A stretch of DNA of 64,000 bases from NCBI RefSeq assembly GCF_003333305.1, contig NZ_QOLD01000033.1, forward strand, positions 1 to 64,000, given 5' to 3'. This DNA is from Candidatus Colwellia aromaticivorans. GTDB lineage: Bacteria > Pseudomonadota > Gammaproteobacteria > Enterobacterales > Alteromonadaceae. The notes beneath the pieces are model-generated. The model was given only the letters and a program-made list of their open reading frames with translations, had not been told where the DNA came from and did no database searches. Position numbers and translations under genes: made by a program. Each line of letters opens with the position of its first letter. The first letter of the stretch is position 1. Shown here in pieces: positions 1-8,417 of this stretch.

Positions 1-48
1 ACCTTCGCGGCGACTAAGCTTTAACTTAGGACCTAAATATCTAGCCAT
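1..48 (-). CDS. rpsD: 30S ribosomal protein S4, N-terminal 16 codons (partial)
   Basis: The minus strand from 48 reads MARYLGPKLKLSRREG, the conserved N-terminus of ribosomal protein S4, and runs off the window edge. S4 starts assembly of the 30S body and, in enterobacteria, represses its own alpha operon by binding the leader before rpsM. Its place directly after rpsK is the usual alpha-operon order (rpsM, rpsK, rpsD, rpoA, rplQ). Only the start is visible, so nothing can be said about the rest of the protein. Confidence 0.95.
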   Translation of the reverse strand, partial: MARYLGPKLKLSRREG

Positions 49-79
49 TTTCTTTCTCCAACTATCCTAAAAAGTGCAA

Positions 80-469
80 TTAAACGCGACGTTTCTTAGG
101 AGGACGACAACCATTATGAGGAATAGGCGTAACGTCAGTAATGTTGGTGATTTTAAAACCAGCAGCATTTAAGGCACGGATAGCAGATTCACGACCTGGA
201 CCTGGACCTTTAACGAACACTTCAATATTCTTCAAGCCAAACTCTTTTGCAGTAGCGCCTGCGCGGTCTGCAGCTACTTGCGCAGCAAAAGGGGTAGATT
301 TACGTGAACCACGGAAACCTGAACCACCTGCAGTCGCCCAAGATAATGCATTACCTTGACGGTCTGTAAGAGTCACGATTGTGTTGTTGAAAGAAGCATG
401 TATATGAGCCATGCCATCAGCAACTTGTTTTTTTACGCGTTTACGCGAACGAACGGGTGTTTTAGCCAT
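80..469 (-). CDS. rpsK: 30S ribosomal protein S11
   Basis: A 129-residue S11, the normal length, with the basic N-terminus and the conserved C-terminal stretch [14 protein letters not shown]11 sits on the 30S platform near the mRNA exit and the 16S 3' end. It lies 13 nt after rpsM and 31 nt before rpsD in the alpha operon, so it should be co-transcribed and under S4 autocontrol. Nothing unusual was seen. Confidence 0.98.
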   Translation of the reverse strand: MAKTPVRSRKRVKKQVADGMAHIHASFNNTIVTLTDRQGNALSWATAGGSGFRGSRKSTPFAAQVAADRAGATAKEFGLKNIEVFVKGPGPGRESAIRALNAAGFKITNITDVTPIPHNGCRPPKKRRV

Positions 470-482
470 TGTCTAGTTCCTC

Positions 483-839
483 TTACTTCTTAATTGGCTT
501 ACGAGGACCTTTACGGGTACGCGCATTTGTTTTAGTGCGTTGACCACGTAGAGGAAGACTGCGACGGTGGCGTATACCACGGTAACAACCTAAATCCATA
601 AGACGTTTAATATTCATTGAAACTTCACGGCGCAAATCACCTTCGACGGTAAATTTGTCCACTTCAGCACGGAGCAAATCAATTTTTGCTTCGTCTAATT
701 CACTGATCTTCGTTGATTCATCGATACCTGCTGCTACACAAATTGCTTTCGCACGTGTTGCACCAATACCGTAAATCGCAGTAATGGCGATTACTGCATG
801 CTTACGATCAGGGATGTTAATGCCAGCGATACGGGCCAC
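483..839 (-). CDS. rpsM: 30S ribosomal protein S13 (GTG start)
   Basis: S13 of the 30S head, which contacts tRNA and forms bridges to the 50S. The frame can be opened at an ATG at 848, but the protein matching the family, (M)[15 protein letters not shown], begins at the GTG at 839. An AGGAG lies about 9 nt before that GTG, while it nearly touches the upstream ATG. E. coli rpsM also starts with GTG. The resulting 118 residues are the usual length, with the basic C-terminal tail [12 protein letters not shown]. It is the first gene of the alpha operon, with its own leader and promoter upstream. Confidence 0.97.
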   Translation of the reverse strand: MARIAGINIPDRKHAVIAITAIYGIGATRAKAICVAAGIDESTKISELDEAKIDLLRAEVDKFTVEGDLRREVSMNIKRLMDLGCYRGIRHRRSLPLRGQRTKTNARTRKGPRKPIKK

Positions 840-910
840 TAAACACATCTCCTATAGTTATTTAAAATTACTTTGGTTGGAAAGCCCGTTAGGATACCCA
901 ACCATTCTCT
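837..910 (-). promoter_or_regulatory. Alpha_RBS-type S4 autoregulatory leader of rpsM
   Basis: On the minus strand the rpsM leader contains TGGTTGG (898-904) pairing with CCAACCA (874-880). Between them is GTATCCT, then AACGGGCTTT, followed by the AGGAG and GTG start. From memory, the E. coli alpha-operon leader bound by S4 has the same GTATCCT...AACGGGCTTTTC core and GTG start. I infer the same pseudoknot that entraps the 30S subunit when S4 is in excess. Covariance scoring against Rfam Alpha_RBS was not possible here. Confidence 0.8.
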
Positions 911-931
911 TTTTTCGCAAATCGAAGCGGC

Positions 932-960
932 ATTATACAGAAAACTCTGCATAATGCCAG
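932..960 (-). promoter_or_regulatory. Candidate alpha-operon promoter
   Basis: The minus strand shows a perfect TATAAT -10 (932-937) and, 17 nt upstream, CTGGCA (955-960), which matches the -35 consensus at 4 of 6 positions. The -10 is followed by a GC-containing discriminator (GCCGC). It lies just upstream of the S4 leader, where a separate alpha promoter is expected. The -10 also sits in a palindrome, GGCATTAT...ATAATGCC (929-958), so another role is possible. Confidence 0.5.
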
Positions 961-1036
961 TTCAAAAAGATCTAAGCGTTAACTCGTTACTAATCTATAG
1001 CTTGCGCTTTTAATTCGTAACTCGTTGCTTGGGCAA

Positions 1037-1150
1037 TTAGCCCTGTCTTTGTTTGTGCTTTGGCTCTGTGCAAAGAACGCGAATAACGCCTTTACGCTTA
1101 ACCACTTTACAATTACGACAAATCTTTTTTACGGATGCACGTACTTTCAT
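1037..1150 (-). CDS. rpmJ: 50S ribosomal protein L36
   Basis: A 37-residue protein read on the minus strand, beginning [17 protein letters not shown]. Its zinc-ribbon ligands C11, C14, C27 and H32 fit the C+ form of L36. It lies 29 nt after secY and is the last gene of the spc operon, the standard position. L36 binds domain V of 23S rRNA. Its small size is normal for the family. Confidence 0.96.
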   Translation of the reverse strand: MKVRASVKKICRNCKVVKRKGVIRVLCTEPKHKQRQG

Positions 1151-1179
1151 TTTATACTCCGTTACCTAATCAGCTCGGT

Positions 1180-2514
1180 CTAACGACCGCCTTTTAAGTT
1201 AGCTTTTTTAAGTACATTGTCATATTGATGAGACATCATATGCGTTTGTACTTGTGCCATAAAATCCATAATCACTACGACGATAATCAATAAAGATGTA
1301 CCACCGAAATAGAACTGTACGTCCCATGCCATGATCATAAACTGTGGAACCAAACAGACAAAGGTAATATACATCGCACCAGCTAAGGTTAAGCGGGTCA
1401 TTACTTTATCTATGTATTTGGATGTTTGTTCACCCGGACGAATCCCTGGAATGAACGCACCTGACTTTTTCAAGTTATCTGCTGTTTCACGCGGATTGAA
1501 AACAAGAGCCGTGTAAAAGAAACAGAAAAATATTATTGCAGCTGCTAGCATAAATACATACAAAGGTTGTCCTGGCGACATCGCCTGAGAAACACCTTGT
1601 AAGAAATCAGCTACCGGGCCATCACCTTGTCCAAACCAGCTCGCAAGCGTGCCTGGGAACAAAATAATACTTGAGGCAAAGATTGGAGGGATTACACCCG
1701 CCATATTCACTTTTAAAGGTAAATGTGTACTTTGCGCGGCAAAGACCTTGCGGCCTTGTTGGCGCTTAGCGTAGTTAACAACAATACGTCGTTGACCACG
1801 TTCTACAAATACTACCAAAAAAGTGATTGCAAATACCACAACGCCAATTAGCAATAATACTAATAAGTGCAATTCACCTTGACGCGCCATTTCAGCTGTT
1901 TGACCAACTGCTGATGGCATGCCCGCAACAATACCAGCGAAAATAATAATCGAAATACCATTACCGATTCCACGTTCAGTAATTTGCTCACCTAACCACA
2001 TTAAAAACATGGTACCAGTAACCAAACTAATCACCGCGGTGAAATAGAATCCAAAGCCAGCGTTAATAACTAAGCCTTGCATCATTTCCGGTAAACTTCT
2101 GGCAATCGCTATCGATTGTACTGTTGCTAGAACAAGTGTGCCGTAGCGTGTGTATTGGCTGATTTTACGACGTCCAGCTTCACCTTCTTTCTTAAGCTCT
2201 GCAAATTTCGGTGTCATAACCGTAAGCAGTTGCATAATAATTGAAGCTGAGATGTACGGCATAATACCAAGCGCCAATACTGAGGCTCGTTCTAAAGCAC
2301 CACCGGAGAACATGTTAAACATTTCTACAATGGTGCCCTTTTGTTGTTCAAAGAACTGAGCTAATACAGCGGCGTCAATACCAGGGATTGGTACAAATGA
2401 TCCTAAACGAAGCACTACAAGCGCAACGAATACGAACCACAATCTTTGTTTTAGCTCAGACAAACCGCCTGCGCCTTTACTTCCCTTTTGAGAAGCCATT
2501 CCTGGTGTAGCCAT
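1180..2514 (-). CDS. secY: Preprotein translocase subunit SecY
   Basis: A 444-residue inner-membrane protein with about ten hydrophobic segments, the size and pattern of the SecY channel. SecYEG carries unfolded secretory and membrane proteins with SecA or the ribosome. The N-terminus has the typical amphipathic [21 protein letters not shown] region, including the plug segment VPIPGID. The cytosolic C5/C6 loops are present, including [23 protein letters not shown]. It follows rplO by 8 nt and precedes rpmJ, the conserved spc order. Confidence 0.98.
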   Translation of the reverse strand: MATPGMASQKGSKGAGGLSELKQRLWFVFVALVVLRLGSFVPIPGIDAAVLAQFFEQQKGTIVEMFNMFSGGALERASVLALGIMPYISASIIMQLLTVMTPKFAELKKEGEAGRRKISQYTRYGTLVLATVQSIAIARSLPEMMQGLVINAGFGFYFTAVISLVTGTMFLMWLGEQITERGIGNGISIIIFAGIVAGMPSAVGQTAEMARQGELHLLVLLLIGVVVFAITFLVVFVERGQRRIVVNYAKRQQGRKVFAAQSTHLPLKVNMAGVIPPIFASSIILFPGTLASWFGQGDGPVADFLQGVSQAMSPGQPLYVFMLAAAIIFFCFFYTALVFNPRETADNLKKSGAFIPGIRPGEQTSKYIDKVMTRLTLAGAMYITFVCLVPQFMIMAWDVQFYFGGTSLLIIVVVIMDFMAQVQTHMMSHQYDNVLKKANLKGGR

Positions 2515-2522
2515 GATCTGTA

Positions 2523-2957
2523 TTATTCCTCGATGTTACCACCGGCAGCTTCAATAGCTGCACGAGCACCTTTAGTTACGCCTAGACCACGAACAGTTAT
2601 CTTGCGTGTAATCTCGCCCGAAAGCATGATTTTTACAGCGATAACGTTACGGGTGATTAGACCAGCATCTTTCAACGCGTGAATATCAACAACATCACCT
2701 TTAATAAGGTTTAATTCATGTAAACGTACTTCAGCGCGAACTAAAGATTTACGTGATGTAAAACCAAATTTAGGTAAACGTTGTTTCAATGGCATTTGAC
2801 CACCTTCAAAACCAGGACGTACACTACCGCCAGAACGAGACTTCTGACCTTTGTGACCACGACCACCAGTTTTACCGATGCCTGAACCAATACCACGACC
2901 ACAGCGCTTTCTAGCTTTGTGAGAACCTGGTGCAGGGGATAAAGTATTTAAATGCAT
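2523..2957 (-). CDS. rplO: 50S ribosomal protein L15
   Basis: A 144-residue L15 beginning [26 protein letters not shown], the glycine- and basic-rich extension that penetrates 23S rRNA. It then carries the conserved FGFTSRK and a C-terminal globular part. L15 is a late 50S assembly protein near the tRNA exit region. It lies 2 nt after rpmD and 8 nt before secY, so it is surely co-transcribed. Confidence 0.98.
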   Translation of the reverse strand: MHLNTLSPAPGSHKARKRCGRGIGSGIGKTGGRGHKGQKSRSGGSVRPGFEGGQMPLKQRLPKFGFTSRKSLVRAEVRLHELNLIKGDVVDIHALKDAGLITRNVIAVKIMLSGEITRKITVRGLGVTKGARAAIEAAGGNIEE

Positions 2958-2959
2958 AA

Positions 2960-3139
2960 TTAATCCTCCACCTTAATCATATAGTAAACCTTGTTAATCA
3001 TACCACGTACAGATGGAGTATCTTCTAACTCAACTGTATGATTGATACGACGTAGACCAAGGCCTCTTAATGTAGCTCTATGTTTCGGTAAACGACCAAT
3101 AGAACTTTTCAACTGAGTTACTTTAACTGTTTTAGACAT
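2960..3139 (-). CDS. rpmD: 50S ribosomal protein L30
   Basis: A 59-residue protein, [20 protein letters not shown]..., ending VED, with the ferredoxin-like L30 pattern (SxIGR.p.....tl.gLGL). It lies between rpsE and rplO as in other gammaproteobacteria, with 2 nt to rplO and 6 nt after rpsE. The ATG is at 3139 and the stop TAA at 2960. Confidence 0.96.
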   Translation of the reverse strand: MSKTVKVTQLKSSIGRLPKHRATLRGLGLRRINHTVELEDTPSVRGMINKVYYMIKVED

Positions 3140-3145
3140 GCTTAA

Positions 3146-3655
3146 TTACCCCAAAATGTCTTCAACGCTTTTGCCACGTTTAGCTGCCATGCCTTCTGGT
3201 GAATGCATATTCACTAGGGCAGAAACAGTAGCGCGAACTACGTTGATTGGGTTAGTAGAACCGTATGCTTTTGACAATACGTTCTGAACGCCTGCTACTT
3301 CAAGTACTGCACGCATAGCGCCACCGGCGATGATACCTGTACCTTCAGAAGCTGGTTGCATGTAAACTTTAGAACCAGAGTGCTTGCCAATAATGACATG
3401 TTGAAGAGTAGTACCCTTCAGGTCAACGTTTACGATGTTACGGTGTGCTTTTTCCATTGCTTTTTGGATTGCAGCAGGCACTTCACGTGCTTTACCGTAG
3501 CCAAAACCAACACGACCATTACCGTCACCAACTACTGTTAGTGCAGTAAAGCTGAAAATACGACCACCTTTAACCACTTTTGAAACGCGGTTAACGGCGA
3601 TTAGCTTTTCAGCCATATCACTTTGCTGTGAGTTTTCTTGATTATGATTAGCCAT
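3146..3655 (-). CDS. rpsE: 30S ribosomal protein S5
   Basis: S5 helps form the mRNA entry tunnel and is linked to decoding fidelity. I start it at the ATG at 3655 ([18 protein letters not shown]), because the in-frame codon at 3661 is TTG with no gain in similarity. This gives 169 residues. The double-stranded RNA-binding N-domain ([21 protein letters not shown]) and the C-terminal domain ([15 protein letters not shown]) are both complete. The short polar leader of about 15 residues before EKLIAVNRV is somewhat variable in the family. Confidence 0.97.
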   Translation of the reverse strand: MANHNQENSQQSDMAEKLIAVNRVSKVVKGGRIFSFTALTVVGDGNGRVGFGYGKAREVPAAIQKAMEKAHRNIVNVDLKGTTLQHVIIGKHSGSKVYMQPASEGTGIIAGGAMRAVLEVAGVQNVLSKAYGSTNPINVVRATVSALVNMHSPEGMAAKRGKSVEDILG

Positions 3656-3664
3656 TATCAACCC

Positions 3665-4018
3665 CTAGAATTGAAGACCAGCTTCACGAGCTGCTTCTGC
3701 TAACGCTTTCACGCGGCCATGGTAACGAAACCCAGAACGATCAAAAGCGATGCTTGTGATGCCCTTAGCTACAGCACGTTCAGCAATTGCTGTACCTACT
3801 GCTGTTGCTGCTGCAACATTACCGGTTTTTTCCAATTGTGCTGCTACTTCTTTGTCTAAAGTAGACGCAGATGCGATAACCTCAGAACCAGTTGGCGCAA
3901 TCAATTGTGCGTAAATGTGACGAGGAGTACGGAATACAACTAAACGATTCGCACCCAACTCGCTAATTTTTGCACGAGAGCGTTTAGCCCTGCGCAAACG
4001 AGATGTTTTCTTATCCAT
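3665..4018 (-). CDS. rplR: 50S ribosomal protein L18
   Basis: A 117-residue L18, the normal length, starting [18 protein letters not shown]. It has the conserved [15 protein letters not shown] and the C-terminal [21 protein letters not shown]. With L5 and L25, L18 binds 5S rRNA and docks it in the central protuberance. It lies in standard spc order, 9 nt from each neighbour. Confidence 0.98.
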   Translation of the reverse strand: MDKKTSRLRRAKRSRAKISELGANRLVVFRTPRHIYAQLIAPTGSEVIASASTLDKEVAAQLEKTGNVAAATAVGTAIAERAVAKGITSIAFDRSGFRYHGRVKALAEAAREAGLQF

Positions 4019-4027
4019 AGTATTACC

Positions 4028-4561
4028 CTACTTCTTTTTAGCTTCTTTACGACGAACATGTTCATCAGCGTAACGAACACCTTTACCTTTATAAGGCTCA
4101 GGTTTACGGTATGCGCGAATGTTCGCAGCGGTTTGACCAACTAAATGCTTATCTGCACCTTTCAGTACAACTTCAGTTTGGCTAGGAGTTTCACAAGTAA
4201 TTCCTGCAGGAATTGTATGTTTAATTGGGTGTGAAAAACCTAAAGATAAATCAAGAGACTTACCCGCAGCTTTGGCACGGTAACCAACACCTTGTAAAAC
4301 TAATTTCTTTTCAAAACCTTTACTAACACCTTCAACCATATTATTGATTAAAGCACGTGTAGTACCGGCTTGAGCCCAAGCGCCTTTAACATCAGCAACG
4401 ATATTAGTAATGATGTTGTTTTCTTCTTGAGAAACAACAACGTCACTATGGATCGTGCGAGATAATTCGCCTACTGGACCTTTAACTGTAATGTCTTGAC
4501 CTGATAACGTAATGGTAACGCCAGCAGGAACAACGACAGGTGCTTTTGCAACACGAGACAT
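4028..4561 (-). CDS. rplF: 50S ribosomal protein L6
   Basis: A 177-residue L6 with the two tandem L6 domains and the C-terminal signature [25 protein letters not shown]6 lies near the sarcin-ricin loop and supports GTPase-factor binding. It lies between rpsH and rplR with short gaps and shows no anomalies. Confidence 0.98.
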   Translation of the reverse strand: MSRVAKAPVVVPAGVTITLSGQDITVKGPVGELSRTIHSDVVVSQEENNIITNIVADVKGAWAQAGTTRALINNMVEGVSKGFEKKLVLQGVGYRAKAAGKSLDLSLGFSHPIKHTIPAGITCETPSQTEVVLKGADKHLVGQTAANIRAYRKPEPYKGKGVRYADEHVRRKEAKKK

Positions 4562-4571
4562 ATTATTCTCC

Positions 4572-4961
4572 TTACTCTACGAAACCAAGAACTTCACCGC
4601 CAATACCCGCAGAGCGAGCGGCGCGATCAGTCATCAAACCTTTAGAAGTAGAAATGATCGCAATACCCATACCTGCAAGAACTTTAGGAAGTTCATCACA
4701 GCTTTTGTATATACGAAGACCAGGACGTGAAACACGTTTGATCACTTCAATTACTTCTTTACCTTCAAAATATTTCAACTCTACAGATAGCTCTGGCTTT
4801 ACTTCGCCTGCTACTGAAAAATCTGAAATATAACCTTCTTCTTTAAGCAAGTTGGCAATTGCAACTTTAACTTTAGAAGATGGCATTGTTACTGCAACTT
4901 TTGTTGCAGATTGACCGTTGCGGATGCGTGTAAACATGTCCGCGATAGGATCAGTCATCAT
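4572..4961 (-). CDS. rpsH: 30S ribosomal protein S8
   Basis: S8 organises the 16S central domain and, in enterobacteria, represses the spc operon by binding mRNA near the rplE start. Three ATGs lie close together (4967, 4961, 4958). A GGGAG is 3 nt before the first and 9 nt before the second, so I take 4961 ([17 protein letters not shown]), giving 129 residues; E. coli S8 has 130. The C-terminal [26 protein letters not shown] region is conserved. The two-codon uncertainty does not affect the identity. Confidence 0.96.
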   Translation of the reverse strand: MMTDPIADMFTRIRNGQSATKVAVTMPSSKVKVAIANLLKEEGYISDFSVAGEVKPELSVELKYFEGKEVIEVIKRVSRPGLRIYKSCDELPKVLAGMGIAIISTSKGLMTDRAARSAGIGGEVLGFVE

Positions 4962-4980
4962 AACCATTTACTCCCGTGAA

Positions 4981-5286
4981 TTACCAACTAGCTTTCTTAA
5001 GACCTGGAACTTCACCACGCATCATAGTTTCGCGTAATTTAATACGGCTTAAACCAAATTTACGTAAGAAACCATGTGGACGTCCAGTAATGTTACAACG
5101 GTTACGTTGACGACTACTGCTCGAATCACGAGGTAAACTTTGAAGTTTCAATACAGCATCCCAGCGTTCTTCTTCAGAAGAATCTACACCAGAGATGATT
5201 GCTTTTAACGCAGCACGCTTTTCAGCATATTGTGCTACTAACTTGGTTCTTTTAGCTTCACGAGCTTTCATTGACGTTTTAGCCAT
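4981..5286 (-). CDS. rpsN: 30S ribosomal protein S14
   Basis: S14 begins at the ATG at 5286 ([17 protein letters not shown]), giving 101 residues. An upstream in-frame start at 5319 would add 11 unconserved residues inside the end of rplE, so I reject it. This is the longer, zinc-free C- type of S14: the zinc-ribbon CxxC pairs are absent, and the C-terminal part reads [20 protein letters not shown]. It lies 4 nt after rplE. Confidence 0.97.
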   Translation of the reverse strand: MAKTSMKAREAKRTKLVAQYAEKRAALKAIISGVDSSEEERWDAVLKLQSLPRDSSSSRQRNRCNITGRPHGFLRKFGLSRIKLRETMMRGEVPGLKKASW

Positions 5287-5290
5287 AACT

Positions 5291-5836
5291 CTACACCTTC
5301 TTCTTGAACGGGAAATCAAAGGCAGACAATAAAGCTAGTCCTTCTTCGTTATCTTTCGCGCTAGTAGTAATAGTGACATCTAGTCCGCGAATTTTATCGA
5401 TTTTATCGTATTCGATTTCCGGGAAGATGATTTGCTCACGAACGCCCATGCTGTAGTTTCCACGACCATCAAATGACTTAGGATTTAAGCCACGAAAATC
5501 GCGAATACGAGGAATAGAAATAGAGATTAAACGCTCTAAAAATTCCCACATACGTTCGCCACGAAGAGTTACTTTCGTACCAATAGGATAGCCTTCACGA
5601 ATCTTGAAGCCCGCAACTGATTTGCGTGCTACTGTCGTGAGCGGCTTTTGACCTGAGATTGCAGTAAGATCATTTGTGGCGTGCTCTAATACTTTCTTAT
5701 CAGAAATCGCTTCACCAACGCCCATATTAAGGGTGATCTTTTCAATCCGAGGGACTTGCATGACACTTTTATAACCGAATTGCTTTTGCAATTCAGCTAC
5801 AACTGTATCTTTGTAAAAATCATGCAGTTTCGCCAT
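5291..5836 (-). CDS. rplE: 50S ribosomal protein L5
   Basis: A 181-residue L5, close to the 179 of E. coli, with [13 protein letters not shown] and [22 protein letters not shown]5 binds 5S rRNA and contacts P-site tRNA. The first codons and RBS read GGAGTAAACG ATGGCGAAACTGCATGAT. From memory this closely resembles the E. coli rplE start, which forms the S8 repressor site. S8 feedback here is plausible but not shown. Confidence 0.98.
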   Translation of the reverse strand: MAKLHDFYKDTVVAELQKQFGYKSVMQVPRIEKITLNMGVGEAISDKKVLEHATNDLTAISGQKPLTTVARKSVAGFKIREGYPIGTKVTLRGERMWEFLERLISISIPRIRDFRGLNPKSFDGRGNYSMGVREQIIFPEIEYDKIDKIRGLDVTITTSAKDNEEGLALLSAFDFPFKKKV

Positions 5837-5848
5837 CGTTTACTCCAA

Positions 5849-6163
5849 TTAAATTAATTCGTTATCAGATTTGAAGAAACGAACTTTTTTGCCGTCTTCA
5901 ATTCTAAAACCAACGCGATCAGCCTTGCCCGATTTCGGGTTAAGGATAGCTACGTTAGAAACTTGCAAAGGTGCTTCTTTTTCAACAATTCCACCAGGCT
6001 GCTGTAACTGAGGTACAGGCTTAGTGTGTTTCTTGATTAAGTTAACGCCTTCTACGAATACTTTGCCGCTTTCAACAAGAACTTTGGTAACTTTACCAGT
6101 TTTGCCCTTGTCTTTGCCTGCAAGTATAACTACTTCATCATCACGACGAATTTTAGATGCCAT
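5849..6163 (-). CDS. rplX: 50S ribosomal protein L24
   Basis: A 104-residue L24 with the KOW motif near the N-terminus ([21 protein letters not shown]) and the C-terminal [21 protein letters not shown]24 is one of the two initiators of 50S assembly. It lies between rplN and rplE with gaps of about 12 nt, in standard order. Confidence 0.98.
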   Translation of the reverse strand: MASKIRRDDEVVILAGKDKGKTGKVTKVLVESGKVFVEGVNLIKKHTKPVPQLQQPGGIVEKEAPLQVSNVAILNPKSGKADRVGFRIEDGKKVRFFKSDNELI

Positions 6164-6175
6164 TATCGTGACTCC

Positions 6176-6544
6176 TTATAGTACTTCAGGTGCTAATGAT
6201 ACGATTTTCATAAATTTTTCATTACGAAGTTCACGTGTCACAGGCCCGAAAATACGAGTACCAATTGGTTGTAAGTTTGCATTCAAAATTACAGCCGCGT
6301 TTTCATCAAAACGGATAGCAGAGCCATCTGTACGACGAATACCTTTCTTAGTGCGCACCACTACCGCAGTAACAACATCACCTTTTTTTACTTTACCGCG
6401 AGGACTTGCTTCCTTTACGGCAACTTTGATGATATCACCAATGCGTGCATAGCGACGGTGCGAGCCACCAAGAACCTTTATACATTGAACACGCTTAGCG
6501 CCACTGTTATCAGCAACATTCAGCTGTGATTGCATTTGGATCAT
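6176..6544 (-). CDS. rplN: 50S ribosomal protein L14
   Basis: A 122-residue L14, the usual length, beginning [27 protein letters not shown] and ending in the conserved REL.e.F.KI.SLAPEVL. L14 binds near the 50S interface and is the contact for RsfS. It is the first gene of the spc operon. Unlike most gammaproteobacteria, no rpsQ and no other S10-operon gene precedes it. Confidence 0.98.
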   Translation of the reverse strand: MIQMQSQLNVADNSGAKRVQCIKVLGGSHRRYARIGDIIKVAVKEASPRGKVKKGDVVTAVVVRTKKGIRRTDGSAIRFDENAAVILNANLQPIGTRIFGPVTRELRNEKFMKIVSLAPEVL

Positions 6545-6713
6545 TGATTTTTTGCTCCATTTTTATCTTCTTACCTACATGTTTCCAAAAGAAAACAATC
6601 AGTAAAACAAAAAGATAAGTTATAATTCAAGGCCAGAAATTTGACCCGTCACTGCCTTAAAAAGACTACCCTACCACTGAGAATAAAAGTTCAATAACTA
6701 ACACTCAAAGCAA

Positions 6714-6753
6714 GCGGGCGCGAGATTATAACACCACCGGTGATAAAGTGGTA
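6714..6753 (-). promoter_or_regulatory. spc operon promoter (extended -10, GC-rich discriminator)
   Basis: The minus strand reads GTGTTATAATCTCGCGCCCGC: a perfect TATAAT (6725-6730), an extended -10 TG one base before it, and a GC-rich discriminator. At 17 nt upstream the -35 is weak (TACCAC), which the extended -10 could offset. From memory, the E. coli Pspc has a near-identical GGTGTTATAATGCCGCGCCC core. The GC-rich discriminator is the type that makes stable-RNA and ribosomal protein promoters sensitive to ppGpp/DksA. The transcript would have a leader of about 170 nt before rplN. Confidence 0.75.
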
Positions 6754-7008
6754 GTTTAATTAACTAAAAAACAATCAAGGGTATGTTAGGTTTTTACCTA
6801 ACGAATAAAACAACGCTAATGCAACGCCAGTAAGGTAAAAACTTTATTGATCATATTTAATATGCAATCAGCACTAATTTAATAATGTATCAAAGGCTAG
6901 TGTACGTTCTATTCGAATAAAAACCTTCGCGCCGCCATACAAGGCCTGAAGTGGTATAATTGCAAATTCACAAGAGGATAGTCTTACTATTGAAGCGTTT
7001 ATAACAGT

Positions 7009-7043
7009 AAAAAGCCTAAGTATTCATCAAATACTTAGGCTTT
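7009..7043 (-). terminator. Intrinsic terminator after the outer-membrane protein gene
   Basis: A perfect 13-bp stem, AAGCCTAAGTATT (7012-7024) with AATACTTAGGCTT (7030-7042), has a 5-nt loop and is flanked by A and T runs. It lies 26 nt past the stop of the minus-strand gene at 7069, so it should end that transcript before the spc promoter. It could work in both directions. Confidence 0.85.
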
Positions 7044-7068
7044 ATAGTCAATTCATACATTAGGAAGG

Positions 7069-7737
7069 TTAGAATATAGAGCCAATTTCTAAGTGAACCA
7101 TCCCCATACTTAAATCATCAGAGTTGCTCATAGTAATCCAATTCTGTTGGTAGCTAGCACGGAAGAATATACTGTTATCTAATTCATATCGAAAACCCGC
7201 AGCAACATTATAAGAAAAACGAGTATCGTTATGGGTATTTTGATAACCTTCACAAATGTATCCCCACCACGGATCCCACCAACATATGGTATTTGGCGGG
7301 CCATCGGCTATATTACTATCTAGGTAACTCCAACCAGCACCTGCTTGTACAAACGGTGTAAATTGTTCAGTCATAAAATTATAGACAACATTAAATTGGC
7401 TATTATATATATTCATTTTATGCTTTATGTTGTATGTATTATCATCTTCGCTAACGAGCGTTGCATCATACTTTGGCGATGTTGATGAAAATTCAAAATT
7501 AACCAAAACGTGAGGGTTAACGTTATAACCTAAAGTAAAACCCCAACCAATATCACTATCTATATCTACCGCTGAACCATTTTCACCACTGATATCTGAA
7601 GACAAACTATTAAGCGTAATAAAACTTGCTTCCCATTTACCATCACGTTGAGTGTATTTAGCTTGGGAATCAATACTATAACTAAGTACTAATAAAGCCA
7701 TTATACTCAATAGAACAAGTCCATGTTTTGCCAACAT
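7069..7737 (-). CDS. Small outer-membrane beta-barrel protein (OmpW/OmpA-barrel type)
   Basis: A 222-residue protein. A signal peptide of about 26 residues ends near SIDSQA|KYTQ. Alternating amphipathic strands follow, with GWGFTLGYNVNPHVLVNFEF, FTPFVQAGAGWSYLD and YNVAAGFRYELDNSIFFRASY, and the chain ends in phenylalanine as BAM substrates do. This is the pattern of an eight-stranded barrel; I cannot name the subfamily. One predicted extracellular loop is rich in tryptophan with two cysteines (CWWDPWWGYIC). An AAGGAT lies 8 nt before the ATG. It follows efp by 31 nt with no terminator seen between them, so co-transcription is possible. Confidence 0.8.
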   Translation of the reverse strand: MLAKHGLVLLSIMALLVLSYSIDSQAKYTQRDGKWEASFITLNSLSSDISGENGSAVDIDSDIGWGFTLGYNVNPHVLVNFEFSSTSPKYDATLVSEDDNTYNIKHKMNIYNSQFNVVYNFMTEQFTPFVQAGAGWSYLDSNIADGPPNTICWWDPWWGYICEGYQNTHNDTRFSYNVAAGFRYELDNSIFFRASYQQNWITMSNSDDLSMGMVHLEIGSIF

Positions 7738-7768
7738 CTTTAAGTATCCTTTTTAGTTACTAACTAAA

Positions 7769-8338
7769 CTACTTGGTCGCACGAGAAACATACTCACCTG
7801 AGCGCGTATCAATTCTTACTTTTTCACCTATTTGCACAAACAACGGTACACGTACTACCGCACCTGTTGCTAAGGTAGCAGGTTTTCCACCCGTACCAGC
7901 AGTGTCACCTTTAAGGCCAGGATCAGTTTCAGTAATATCAATTTCAACAAAGTTAGGTGTTGTCACTGAAATAGGGGAATTATTCCATAAAGTAATGGTA
8001 CAAATATCACCTTCAACTAACCATTTAACCGTATCAGCAACCGCCTTATCATCAGCCGCAATTTGTTCAAATGTTTCATTATTCATGAAATGCCAAAACT
8101 CACCGTCAGCATAAAGGTAAGCAAGCTCTACTTCCATTACATCAGCGCCTTCAACAGATTCGCCAGACTTAAAGGTTTTTTCTAACACTTTACCTGAAAC
8201 CAATTTGCGAATTTTTACTCGGCTGAACGCTTGTCCTTTGCCTGGTTTAACCAATTCATTTTCAATAATGTTACATGGTTCGCCATCAAGCATGATTTTA
8301 AGTCCAGCTTTAAACTGGTTGGTACTGAAATTCGCCAT
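7769..8338 (-). CDS. efp: Elongation factor P
   Basis: A 189-residue EF-P, which relieves ribosome stalling at polyproline stretches by binding between the P and E sites. It shows the three-domain layout, from the N-terminal KOW-like domain ([16 protein letters not shown]) to the C-terminal OB domain ending [11 protein letters not shown]. Lys34 in KPGKGQAF is the residue that EpmA and EpmB modify with beta-lysine in gammaproteobacteria. epmB lies divergently 79 bp away, which supports that modification; epmA is not in the window. Confidence 0.98.
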   Translation of the reverse strand: MANFSTNQFKAGLKIMLDGEPCNIIENELVKPGKGQAFSRVKIRKLVSGKVLEKTFKSGESVEGADVMEVELAYLYADGEFWHFMNNETFEQIAADDKAVADTVKWLVEGDICTITLWNNSPISVTTPNFVEIDITETDPGLKGDTAGTGGKPATLATGAVVRVPLFVQIGEKVRIDTRSGEYVSRATK

Positions 8339-8417
8339 AAGTGTGCTCTTTTATTAATTGTTGATAACCTTTAAACTACACAGCATAGTTAAATTATAAC
8401 TGAGTAGAAATTTACCA

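Larger units (their letters stand above)
6545..7068. other. Long spacer upstream of the spc operon
   Basis: A stretch of 524 bp with no coding potential that I recognise. It holds the spc promoter (minus strand, about 6725), a second TATAAT on the plus strand at 6955-6960 without a convincing -35, and the terminator at 7009-7043 that closes the next gene. In particular I see no rpsQ, rpmC or rplP sequence here. The stretch from about 6735 to 7000 is otherwise AT-rich and featureless by eye. Confidence 0.6.

Noticed and set aside
961-1036. Terminator between rpmJ and the alpha promoter
   Set aside because: AAGCG/CGCTT followed by TTTTT has a loop of about 30 nt and a weak stem; not convincing.
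6024-6452. Plus-strand open frame of 142 codons opposite rplX and rplN
   Set aside because: Shadow of two ribosomal protein genes, crossing their junction; no protein family pattern.
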